Shown: in pieces, positions 35,621 to 47,900 of the stretch
Layout of the letters: each line of letters starts with the position of its first letter
Numbering within the stretch: the first letter of the stretch is position 1
Assembly (NCBI GenBank): GCA_005406025.1
Contig: BGZK01000290.1
Coordinates: 434,001 to 498,000 of the forward strand
Source of the DNA: Eumeta japonica
Lineage: Eukaryota; Arthropoda; Insecta; Lepidoptera; Psychidae
Length of the DNA stretch: 64,000 nucleotides
Reading direction: 5' to 3'
Notes under the pieces: model-generated
Database searches by the model: none
Told to the model about the DNA's origin: nothing
What the model saw: the letters and a program-made list of their open reading frames with translations, nothing else
Position numbers and translations under genes: made by a program

Positions 35621-35656
35621 GAGCGATGTTGTGGTCAATTGACCACAACATCGCTC
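35621..35656. repeat. Perfect 36-bp palindrome without spacer
   Basis: GAGCGATGTTGTGGTCAA is directly followed by its exact reverse complement. A second small palindrome, AGCTAAATTTAGCT, lies immediately to its left. Confidence 0.8.
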
Positions 35657-36377
35657 TACCACAACATTTTTTTATATGCGATTGAGGACAGCTCTTCTCT
35701 ATTGCCAAGAATCATTTCGGAGAAACTGACAATACATTAAATTTCAATTACAATTGTTTAATTTCAAAAGAGACTTTGTTTAATTATAAAAGAGACTTAA
35801 ATATTTAATTTGTAATCAAGATAGGGAAATGCTCGTCATCATAATGTTTTAGTGATAATTTTTTTTTAAAGTTCCCTCTCAAATAAGGAAACCGCAGTAT
35901 AAATAAAAGAAAGAAATATTTAATATAAAAATAATGACAAATTTAAAAATCGGAGCGAGCCAAGATGCGTAAGAGATCACGCGTATCCGCTCGCTCTGAT
36001 TTTTAAACTTTGAAGTCTGACAATATTCTTTTACGGATGGTTTAATGTATGCAATACGATACCATCGTGCTTGTAATTAAATTATATTTATTTTAATATG
36101 TATTTCAACTGGTAAACAGATCAACGCAGTTACTTATATTAAGTTATCTGTATATACCTGTTATCCAGGTAATCACGAGTAAGCAGTAGCCTATAGCCAT
36201 GAACATATTAAGTCGGTGAAATAGTTTTTTCCTATTTTATAAGTAAAAAAGTTGCAATAAGATCTCTTTAGTTGTGCTGTTTGTATCTTACTGTTATTGA
36301 TACCACTAAATAGATGAGAATTAAAAAAAAATAAAAGTAAGCGATGCTTCGCTATTTTTCTGTTTTATGTCCACAAA

Positions 36378-36608
36378 ATGAGTGAATCTGACGTAGAAAT
36401 TAGATACATTTTGAAGTTTTATTACAAAAAAGGGAAAAAAAACGACACAAGATTCCAAAAAATTTGTGGCATTTATGGACCTAATGCAGTGTCGATAAGA
36501 GTAGCACAAAACTGGTTCAAGAGTTTTCAGTACGGTAATTTTGATATCAAAGATTTACCTCGCTCTGTTATGAATAGAATCAATGCCATTTTGAAAAAAG
36601 GAGAGTAA
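36378..36608 (+). pseudogene. Mariner transposase relic (copy B), N-terminal part
   Basis: 76 open codons from ATG 36378: MSESDVEIRYILKFYYKKGK then VAQNWFKSFQYGNFDIKDLP, a mariner N-terminal helix-turn-helix region. It ends at a stop after LKKGE. The homologous stretch in copy A is on the opposite strand at about 16640-16480. The C-terminal part lies 1.8 kb downstream beyond a minisatellite. Confidence 0.8.
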
Positions 36609-36639
36609 GATCGGCATATTACCGTCAAATCCCACAATT

Positions 36640-37488
36640 TTTCCCGCTTTTTTCAATTATTTGATCAAAGCTTTAAAAAATGTATTTTAAGGAAAACCAT
36701 AGCTAATTACACTAATAATGGGCAATCATGGATTCAAATTCGTTATTCATAAGCCTCGAAATTAAATTATTTTAGGAGTTATTGAAATATCAACATGCGG
36801 GCAAAATTAGGTGCCAATGTGGCCAATTTTGCGAACCTTACATTGTTAAGCCATTTTAAGACCTGTTTTCCTGAAACTAAGATACATTGAATTAAATAGG
36901 GCAATACTGCGACGCAATCTTCCAAAAAGAATAAAAAAACGTATTAGCCAAAAATCGTCTCTAAAGTTTTTTGGACGAAGTTAGGTAGCCTTTTATATTT
37001 TCTTCATATAAATACATCAGAAGAGGCAGGGTTATCAAAATACAAACAATTTTGAAAAATATTTATTTTCTTAAAGGAAACAGCGCTCTCCGTAATAGCG
37101 ACTATTATCATTACTATTATTATGCCTATACTTGCCTACAACAGCTAAACAATTTTAAAAATTCAAAACAAATGCGCATCATTAAATAAAAACTTCTCCC
37201 TGCACAGACATCGCAAAAACATTCAAAAATATATAGAATTAGAATCGTGGTACAAAACTAACTCCTTAAAAAGTTTGTTAAATTGCATTAAATCTATTTT
37301 TTTAACTAAATAATCGTCAGGTACATTATCTTGATCAGGTTGCTTTGGTTTTACGAATTTTAGCTCTCCTTTCTTTTAAATATAATCTTTTAAATATAGT
37401 CTTGTAGAAAGATATTACATATCTTTATTCAGCATAGAAAAGATATACAATAGACTGACTTATAATTTACTGGTCGATCGTAAAATAT
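36640..37488. other. Insertion-like sequence between mariner N-terminal part and minisatellite
   Basis: AT-rich, no domain recognised. It has no counterpart in mariner copy A, so it was probably gained, together with the minisatellite, inside copy B. Confidence 0.35.
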
Positions 37489-38330
37489 AAGTCAGTGTTT
37501 TCCTTAAAAGCGCCATCTGTTAAATCACGATATGTAAGTCAGTGTTTTTCTTAAAAACGCCATCTGATAAATCATGAAATGTAAGTCACTGTTTTATTTA
37601 AAAGCGCCATCTGTTAGATCGTAAAATGTAGGTCACTGTTTTCTTTAAAAGCGCCGTCTGTTAAATCATGAAATGTAAGTCAGTGTTTTCTTTAAAAGCG
37701 CCATCTGTTGACTCATAAAATATAAGTCAGTGTTTTCCTTAAAAGCGCCATCTGTTAAATGATGACATGTAAGTTAGTGTTTTATTTAAAAGCGCCATCT
37801 GTTAGATCGCAAAATGTAAGTCAGTGTTTTCCTTAAAAGCGCCATCTGTTAAATGATGACATGTAAGTTAGTGTTTTCCTTAAAAGCGCAATCTAAAGAT
37901 CGTCAAATGTAAATCACTGTTTTATTTAAAAGCGCCATCTGTCGACTCATGAAATATAAGTCAGTATTTTCCTTAAAAGCGCCTTCTAACGATCGTCAAA
38001 TGTAAGTCACTGTTTTATTTAAAAGCGCCATCTGTTAGATCGCAAAATGTAAGTCAGTGTTTTCCTTAAAAGCGCTATCTGTTAAATGATGACATGTAAG
38101 TTAGTGTTTTCCTTAAAAGCGCAATCTAAAGATCGTCAAATGTAAATCACTGTTTTATTTAAAAGCGCCATCTGTCGACTCATGAAATATAAGTCAGTAT
38201 TTTCCTTAAAAGCGCCTTCTAACGATCGTCAAATGTAAGTCACTGTTTTATATAAAAGCGACATTTGTTACATCGCAAAATGTTAGTCAGTGTTTTTTTT
38301 AAAGCGCCATCTTTTAAATAGTAGAAAATA
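37489..38330. repeat. 47-bp minisatellite, about 18 units
   Basis: Tandem units of 47 bp (some 46) with a fixed core TTTAAAAGCGCCATCTGTTA and a variable right part ending ATGTAAGTCAGTG. Five consecutive unit types (total 233 bp) occur twice in the same order near 37770-38005 and 38005-38235, which is a higher-order repeat. Confidence 0.92.
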
Positions 38331-38394
38331 GAATTGGAAGGACATTATTCATTATTAGCTTTCACCGGCGAGGAAAACCATCAATTCGGATCAC

Positions 38395-38747
38395 TACTAA
38401 CAACTGATGACACTCAAGAAAGAAGTAGAGAAAAAGCGGCCGAAATTGATCAATAGAAAGGGTGTGGTTTTTCACCATGATAATGTCAGACCACATACAT
38501 CTTTAGCCTCTCAGCAAATATTGAGATTTTGGTTGGCTAGTGTTAATGCATCCACCATATAAGCCCTGACCTTGCACCCTCAGATTTTCACCTGTTTCGG
38601 TCTTTTCAGAATTTTTTAGGTAGTATTAGGTTAACATCAAGAGTACTGTCCAAGAAGTCCCAAAGTTTCTACAGCAATGGCATACCTACAATATGGCAAC
38701 AAGTTGTTGAACAAAACGGCATATATATTATGATTAATTGTAAATAA
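38395..38747 (+). pseudogene. Mariner transposase relic (copy B), C-terminal part
   Basis: Follows copy A closely (AGAAAGGGTGTGGTTTTTCA then CACCATGATAATG at the second catalytic Asp). It continues [11 protein letters not shown], then SKKSQSFYSNGIPTIWQQVV and ends QNGIYMINCK before TAA at 38745. Stops occur before the SDFHLF part. The middle third of the gene, including the first catalytic Asp, is missing. Confidence 0.82.
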
Positions 38748-41700
38748 ATATGATGATAGATATAATGAAAAATTATCTTGAATTTGTATATGGAATGCGA
38801 AAAAACTTTTATCCCCAACCTTATATTTCAAAGGCTACTGTTTCTAGATATATTCGTCTATATAGATTTCATAAATAATATTTCGACCGGTGAGCAGATG
38901 GATGAAGGTCGATGTTTCTTCACATCTTAGACTATATTGAAAGTATTTTGCGGCGTTCAACAATCACACGCAGCAACCGTTCGAAATAGCGACAGCAAGT
39001 AGACAGTTAGTAGTTTACAGGCTTTTATTGCTTGCTTCTCCACTTGCTCCTCATCACTGCCATGACCTGTATTAATACGTAGATTGTGATAAGAGGATGT
39101 AAATGTATAAAAAAAGCATTGTGATTTCATTAACATTTATTGAATAAATAATACAAAAATGGTTTTTAGTATTTCATCGTGAACAAAACGCAGTCACAGA
39201 AACTGAGCAGTAACACAAGGCATTCTCTCCTACATAATATAAAACATCTATTTAACCCTCCATATTCTATTGGCTCATAAAGATATAATAAATTTTATTT
39301 TTTTATACCACAGACAATATTTTTTTTAATGACAACAAGGGTTAAATGATTTACAGACACATATCTACACAATAATTGTAACACATTATTATGCTACATA
39401 AATTTACAACATTATAATGTATTATTATTATTAACCAAGTACTTATACATAATTATACATCCACAATTACTGTAATATTTATCATTAAAAAGAATATCAA
39501 ATTTTTGGAAATGTATATTATTTTCATTTGTAAATGCCTAAAAAATGCCGAACGTAAATTAAAAGGGTCCAATAAAAAGGATTGATGTTACCTTGTGACA
39601 TATAACTATGACTTTAAAACAGAATTATTATTCTGAATGTTGAGGTTTATTCGTCGATTACAAGAAACTATTTGCTTGATATAACATAATTCTTAGAGTT
39701 GGAGACTTACTACTAAATTAACATTATCAGCAAAGAGCCTAACATCCCATCTAAGTACTGGTAAATAGATGCTAAATCGTAGTGGCTATATATACACATA
39801 AACATTAAGTAGTAAATTATGCAATATTAAATATCAATTCATATTTATGTATATATTATGCACACTAAATTTTTCCTAATTTGATAGCTTTTGTAAATGC
39901 TATTTCCATCGCAGCAGCTGCCATCATGGGGTATTTGAAATTTTAAACACGCGCTCATGACACACATCCAAAAACCGATCACTTATAACAGTTGTGTATA
40001 ATTTAAATACATTTAAAAATTCTAATGTGGAATACCAAACAGTATAAAAATACCATTTTTGTGGATTACCAAATGTCCTAAACTTACATACACTCAGTAC
40101 TATTATGTATTATTATTAAAAATTAATTGACATAATTTATCATTTCAAATATTTTAGAGATGCTAGAGCTCTACAACTAAAACGGCAACAAGCAACAGTC
40201 GAGCAAACATACCCACACATACAACCCCATATTTTTTTTATAACACAATAATGGATCAGATCTGAAAGCTAAGCCAAATAGCTAGAGTTCCCCACAAACT
40301 AAATATCGTAAATGCAATATAAATATATACATATATATTAAAAAAAATGAAATTAATGTAGCACTATTGTTATTCTCAAAATATCATGCTATGCCATCAA
40401 ATGTACATAGAGTTAGAAACTCTAGTCTAGACATTAAACATACATATATTAAGAGTATAGAAACTTTGTAACTAGGAAATGAATTATTATTGTATAATAA
40501 TTTACCATTAATTACAAATTGCATATAGATATTTGCCAACATAATAGATTACATTTAATAAACAATAATTTATAGACAGAAATTTAAAATTTATCTACAT
40601 AGTCTTCTATCATTAGTAGAATGACAAAATAATTAAGAACACACTGTTCGTTATTAAACATTCCAAAAACTTACTCTAAGCTTGATTTATTTTTGAGTTA
40701 TTTTTATGTACTTCTGCATAGATTAAAAATATATGTATTTCGTAATGTTAAAAATAATTTTCACAAAAGATATGCATATCTAGATTGTTGTAAATTAGAT
40801 GCATTTTATTTAATTGCTACCTACAGATGTATAAATTACAATATTCCTGATTTATGGCAATAATATTAATTCTATACTGGAGAGTACTGAAATAAGAAAA
40901 AAGTTGTTTACAGTTGAAAAGCATTTAAAACTTTTAAATACTTTTCAACAGTAAATAAAGCAATTATTTTATTTGACACAATGTATTTATGCCCTTGGAT
41001 ATCTCTTCTGAAGTAATGACCTACTAAAAAAAAATGGTTTCGCCATTTTTCACTGGGGACTATTCCTATATACAGAGTTATGCAGTCTGTGGAAATTTAT
41101 CAATAAAAATGATGTTTACAAAGAAATTGTGTAAATTTGAAATATATACAAGTGAAAAACATGTCAATTACTCAATGTTAATAATGGTCGATGTGAAGAC
41201 AGACCAACTTTGTACAGCAAAACAATAAATTTAGTTTAAGTATAAATTTTATTATTTAGCCCTTGTAAACATGATAAATTCTAACTTCTATCAATCATGA
41301 CTAGTATCTATGGGGCTGACTACACAATAGAAAACAACATTGAACTGATTGCTTTATTGTGCATTCAGTTTTATTTAGAAACGTAAGTATAGAATTGACA
41401 GAATTTCTATTACAGAGCCAAAAAAAAAATCATAGCCTAAGAATGATTTAAACCATAATCTGTTGGACGTGTGAATGTTTTTTCAGATCTCTGATTTGGC
41501 TCAAGGCAAAAATTAATAATTGAAATTAATCGAATACAATAAATGAATCTGTTATTTAATTAATATATCTAAATAACCCGTCGGCGATTTATTTAAAACA
41601 CAATTTCCTTCTAGTAGTATAAATTAAATAACAAAGTGCAAAATAACACACAAGGCGTATAATATTCTAACATTATGATATATATATATATATTATGAGC

Positions 41701-41799
41701 GAGCCTGTCTTAACATAGCGATCCGGAAACGCCTCACTTCGCGGCGCACATCCGTTTGTCGCGGACGTGGGGCGCGGCGCACTCGCGGCCGCACGATCC
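38748..41799. other. AT-rich region, probably including ACSL 3' UTR
   Basis: No domain or exon was recognised. It lies downstream of the ACSL stop on the minus strand. Minus-strand AATAAA sites occur at 41593-41588, 41253-41248 and 39141-39136, among others, so the 3' UTR could be about 0.2 to 2.7 kb. Confidence 0.4.
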
Positions 41800-41954
41800 T
41801 CACGATGCGTACATGCGTTTGATGTCCTCCTTGTAGCGCTCCTGTATGTCTTTCCGCTTGATCTTGAACGCGGCCGTGACCAGGCCCATGTCCGGCGACC
41901 ACACTTCCTTGCATAGCTTCACGGCCGCTGGCACTTCGAACTTTTCGAGCCCAC
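41800..41954 (-). CDS. Acsl: ACSL last coding exon, stop
   Basis: After TGATTCAG it reads [20 protein letters not shown], then [16 protein letters not shown], ending RMYAS and TGA. FEVP and [12 protein letters not shown] are conserved across the family's C terminus. Confidence 0.95.
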
Positions 41955-44900
41955 CTGAATCAGGGATATGGTTGTTATTATAAAGTACGGCAAAATAAAC
42001 CAATAATAATAGATCGTAAGCAGACATTGAAGCTCTGAACGATATAAAAGTGTTAGATAAAATTTTTATTCAAAATAAAGTTTAGAAGAATGACTTTATT
42101 AAATAACTATTGTTTTATGACAATATTTATTACATTTTAATATTTTACAATATTGACATGCTATTTCTAATGGGAAATTATAAACAGAAAAAATTGAAAG
42201 AAAATTTCTTATGGAAAAGCTTGTAAGAAAAATTTTCTTAGAACCAAAATATTATATTTACATTTCTTAGCATGATCAGCAATTTCCTTGACAACGGCTT
42301 TCTCGATTGTCTCGTTCTGGCAGAGTTCCTCAAAAGTCATCTTGGGTAGACCGAGTCGAGTGGCCAATTCGGTTAAATGCTGAGGATTGGGGACTAAAAG
42401 TGCTACTGTGTACATCTTACTGCTATCGCCATAAACGCATACATTTTCAACAATTGGACAGGTCTTGAGTTCAGCTTCCACTTTACCTAGTGATACATAT
42501 TCACCTGCTTGTAACTTCACCAGATCCTTTTTACGATCTGCAAAATAAAATATTATCATATTTTACACATTCAAGCAGAAGCACGTACACGTTTTCAGCA
42601 CAGCATTTTATTAGTATTTCTTTGAAACATAAATAGCTCAAGTTATTATTGGTTTACAAAAAGTATACAAGATTGTTGACATAATAATACATTATTTAGC
42701 AAATATTTGAATGCACATTAATATTAAACATTATTTAATATAGCTTTAAGTTGCAAAACCATGAGATATTTTCATCTATGTAACTTTATTGTGTATACTA
42801 AAAGAATGAAAATTAGTTTCGGTATTTAGTAAAAAAAAAATTGTGAAATTTTAGGTAACACCTAAACCTTAGATATACTAAAAAAAGAATTTTAATTAAA
42901 AATTTTGATCCGCAACCTTTTTTGCTCGCTGTTTCCAAAGACAAATAATTGTCATACACAACTAACCGATAATCTTGATGCATCCGTCGTGATGCAACTC
43001 GCCGATATCGCCGCTGCGGAACCAGCGCGAGCCGTCGCGTTCCACGAACTCCTCGCGCGTCTTTTCCGGGTTACGGTAATACCCTTCGGCGACGCACTCC
43101 CCGCCTATCACTATCTCACCCTGTCAATTTATTAATCATATTGTAATATTAACAACGTAAGAATAAAAAAAGACGAGCTCGCTACGACAAACATAGAAAT
43201 TTCATTCACTTGAGTTATGAAATAATATTAATTTTCCTTTTCTTGTTAAGAGTGTCGTAAGATTTTTATATTGAGGTAAAAGTATTGCAGCAGTTGCAAT
43301 GAAACAAAAAAGGAGACTCGTTTACAATCTCTCAGAGCTGCATATTCACCGATAATAGATAAAATAATAGTGAATTCATTACCTGTGGGAAAGGTTTATT
43401 GGTGACGCGGTAGCCGCCCTCGGCCCAGTCCTCCAGCCGGATATCCGTGCCCGTCGTCGGCGCGCCCACGCGACCCGTCGACCTGATGAGTTTCATATAT
43501 TAACTTATATGCTCTTAATTACCTCCCGCATTAAATACATCTTTATACATGACGGTCTTACATTACATAAAACTTATATTACATTATATACTCAACCGTC
43601 TCACATCACATAAAAAATATATACTCAACCAGAAAATATTTTCTGATTATTACAGGCATAAAGGAATGAGTGTTTAAATACGACGTTAACGTTCGATTCT
43701 AGTAATACGTGAAGTAACGAGATTTACAATAACTTATATGAAACCAACAATTTTAAAAGCTGGAACTTCAGAAGTTGGAAATATGACATTTAAAATTTAA
43801 GACATTAAAAATGGAAGTTATTACACAATAAAGTTTGCAGGCAAATAGTGAACAGCTTTAATATAAGCGAATAACAAACGAAAACGGCTAACCTGTCGTG
43901 AGCGTCCATAACTGTGGCGCAGGATGTGGTCTCGGTCAGACCGTAGCCGGCGACGACGTCGCAGCACAGGCATATGCGGATCTGCGTGTGCGTGTCCGGC
44001 GATAGCGGGGCGCCGCCCGAGATAGCGAGCCTCAGCCGCCCGCCCAGGAGAGCGGTCACCTTTGTAAATGCTATTTTATTCAGTAGGGGGGTATCGTAAC
44101 CCCGCCGCATCCACTGTTGCTTGTACGTGTAGGCCCATTTGAAGAATGCGCTCGCGAACGGTCCGCTTCTTGTCACTTTATCCGTTATGCCTTTGCTGAT
44201 GCGGTCCATTATCAGCTGTTGAAAAAGAAAATAGACTATGAGTAATGGCTTCCCCAACAGTTAATTAACAAAATTAAGTTTTTTTAATGAAAATAATATG
44301 TGCACAAAATACATGAAGTCAGTTAATAATATGAGTAATATTTTTTTTACTTTTTAATGATAGGAATGAATACACATTTTCTGTGTGCAGCCTTATAAAG
44401 TTAAATTTATATAAAATAACATAAAGCAGTAAATTGGCAAAAAAAAAGTTAAACCTCACCAATGTATGTCAAGCTCATAGCTTGACATACATTGACTGAT
44501 ATAAATTTTAGATGCGATAGTTATAATTATTTTGCAAAATGTTTATAGGATTACATATATAAGACTTATTATATGTTTCATATATATAACTTATGTTATA
44601 TATATGAAACATATAATATTATAATAGATATATTATCAAAGTGGACTATAGGCTTTGCATATAGAAATTAAATCTACAGATGGACTCACAGGTACAGTGG
44701 TGATGCAAGTAGGTTTCAGTATCGTGGCGTCGCCTTTAGTTCCTTTCATAATTTTGCTGGAAGAGTCAAGCATCGTCAGAGGTGTTGAATATCCAATGGG
44801 CACACCTAAAAATATAAAAAATGTATTAATATTCAAATACAATATGTTTTCTTCATGATATTGTGAAGTCTTATATCTGGAGTTTCTTGACAAAAATATG

Positions 44901-47900
44901 TATAAATACAAGCAAATCTTCTTATCTAAAGTTTTTGACTATCCTTATGTGAAAGATATATTAACATCAGATTTTGACATATATTTTGAGTTCAATCTCG
45001 GTTCTAACTACACTCTCTAAATATTGTTCTAAGATAACAATGAAAACTCATCAAGATCCTAAATGGTTCCTCTAAAATGTAGAGAGCGCATTGAAATCCG
45101 CTCAGACGTTTTGAATTTTTTTAGTAACAAACAAACAGGCAAACAGTACCTCCTGAGAACTTAATTTCATTATAAAAACACTATAGAGACAAAAGTATAT
45201 TTTAAATGTTGCTCATCACATAAAACTTTATCAAAATTCGTCACTAGTTTTTGAATGTCGGTTAGAAAACTGACAGACAAAAAAATCAGTTTTAAATTTT
45301 GTTACCACTCATATTGCCAAATGTATTTTTTATAAATCATAAATATAAGAACCTCATTTATTTATATTTTATGTACAGAAATGACTGTGATAGTCTATTT
45401 GTGTATCTGACACATTACTAAATAATTTTTCAAGTGTTATAATGATTTACTATATCATAAGAATATTTTATCTCAAGGAGAATCAAAACACTTTATCTTT
45501 GCACCGCGTCGGCACCACTTTTGATTGCAATAGTAGATTTCATGACAGAGAAGTTTAGAACATAGTAACAGCAAAATATTTTGTAATATTATGTATTGCT
45601 TGAACATCGGTCAACTGAATTATGGATTTCTAAAAATAGAAGAATTAAAAAGAAGATTTTGAAACAAAAGTAAGTAAATGATACCAGAATCTAAATTATT
45701 GAAAGGTGAGCAAATTACATCTGTTTCCTTTTGTAGATTGGTTCAAGATGAAAAAAAAAACAATTTTATGGACTATTGTGACAAATAACCTTCTTCTTAG
45801 TTCTTAATCATTTATATATAATGAAAAAAATAATAATTATCAGTGTTCATTAATCATAAACATAAGCATTGTATTTTAGGTTAGTATGTATTTAAATATG
45901 ATAATTCCAGTTTTTCATACTTAGTAATTTCAAATTGATAATTAAAGAAAAAACAAGCTATTCCAAATCAAAACTAAAAGATGTTCCAATGATCGCAAGA
46001 TGTTATATGTTTTATGCGATAGCAACGAAGACCAAAATCGAAACTTACCTCCTAGTATACACATGGTTTCGGCTAATAGTTCAAAGACGTGCGCTAGCGG
46101 CAAGAATCCCATTAGTGTATCATCAGGATTGATAGGAACAGCATCCACGAAGGCTTTGAGAGTCGCCAACATATTTTGGTGGGACAGTATCACGCCTTTG
46201 GGAACACCCGTCGATCCAGACGTGTACATTATGATGGCTGTATCCCGGGGCTCTGGAGGTTGGCTCTCTGCGAGAAAAAGAATGTGACAGATTATTATTA
46301 GCTAACCAAAAAGTATATTTAAAATATTGTTATAAACATTTTCATTTTTAAAGAAATTTTGTTAGTGGTTTCATTCGCATTAACTACAGGTTTAAATTAA
46401 ATGTAGCTTTAATAGCTACAAACTATTTTTGACTGTCTGCTGTAATAAGTAAATAGTTTACCTACTACTATTCCATATTTTTTTTTTAATCTAAAAGACC
46501 CTCTTTTTTATCTGAAAGGCTCATTTGTTAATGAGCAAACTTTGTTCTTAGTGCAGAGTTATAATATGAATAAAGACTTTAAAGAATACCCATGTGCAGG
46601 AAACTTATACGAGTTTTACAAACACAGATACTACATAGTTCTTTGACTGAATACATTATTTTGTAATAAATCACAGACTAACAAAACATCCATTATTTTA
46701 AAATATAGATATTAAATTCAAAATGGTGTTGCATCATCGACGAGTGCATTGGTAACAACAACATTTGAAAAAATGTACATCGAACCATTAATTTCTCTGC
46801 GTTAAAAGTAAAAGTGCGTCTAAAGGAGCAATGTAAACGAAACGAGACCGTTTTAATTTTACACAACGGAGAAGCGGTTAGCAACAATTTACACCTAATT
46901 TAAATGTAAAAGCTTAAAAATATTCACCAATTTTGGAATGTTTCCCCTTCTCCACCACCTCTTTGTATGAAATGATCTTGATGCCTGGCTTGTAGCCGCT
47001 GGTGTCGGTCGCTTTGACCTGGCTCTCCATGTATATGATGGTCTCGACGCGAGGAGTCTTCTCGAGGATCTTCTTGAACTTGGGCAGCAGGTCGTGAGTC
47101 GTGATCACCGTACGGACTTCGGTCTCGTTAATGCCGTGAGCGATCGCCTCGTCGCCGAGCGTAGCGTATATCGTCACGACTGTAACACAAATATGTAAAA
47201 ATATATGAAAAATTATATAAACTGTAAAATAAAAGAAAAAAACTCATTAGGAATGTGGTAAAGTAGCTATACCAACTAAAATATGTACACTTTTAAAAAA
47301 TGAACAGAAAATAATAAAAAAATATGGTAACGATGCTAGAATCAAATCAAATTTACAATATCAAAAGTATTGTAGAAACTTTTTAAATTTGAAACATTAA
47401 AACCGTTCCCCTAAATTATTTAATGGGTTAATCCTCCAGAGATTTATTTACTAAAGTAATTATAATAAGTTGTCATAACGAATACTTAAGCTAAATTTTT
47501 TTATAGCATTTCTAAGGGGCAGACGAGAGCTACCAGAGTAGCGTGATTAGCCGCCCATGGGTACTCACAAACCCCTACATATTTAACAAACAACATGATT
47601 ATTTATTCATTCATTGTTATTAACAACTTAAAAATATTAAAATATCATGGAAAATGGCATTATGTTATGCAATATTTAAAATTGAAGTTGTGTGCACATT
47701 CATCAGTTTTTTTTATATGTGTTTTCTCCATTTTGTTTCTTTCGTTATTTGCTGTCACAATCACTCCACTCTTTTTTTTTTGTAACGCCTGACCCATAAT
47801 AATCCAAATAAACTCCTAGAAGACCGGAAGACTGATCCTAATGCTAACGAAAGGTTAAATTAAGCCCCGGTTCAATTTTCCCGCTAACATGAGTGAATTC

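Larger units (their letters stand above)
35115..36030. repeat. Foldback composite with inverted ends
   Basis: The left end near 35122 (ATTGTCACGCTTTAAAGTGT then AAAATCGGAGAGAGCGGACA) recurs inverted at about 35985-36030. Between them are a Lepidoptera-type repeat piece and a perfect palindrome. The right end itself folds as a hairpin (35943-36011): TTTAAAAATCGGAGCGAGC against the complement of TTTAAAAATCAGAGCGAGC. Non-coding. Confidence 0.5.

Noticed and set aside
37489..38330. Regularly spaced repeats, considered as a CRISPR array
   Set aside because: The units are directly tandem with diverged copies and no unique spacers, in a eukaryotic locus. It is a minisatellite.
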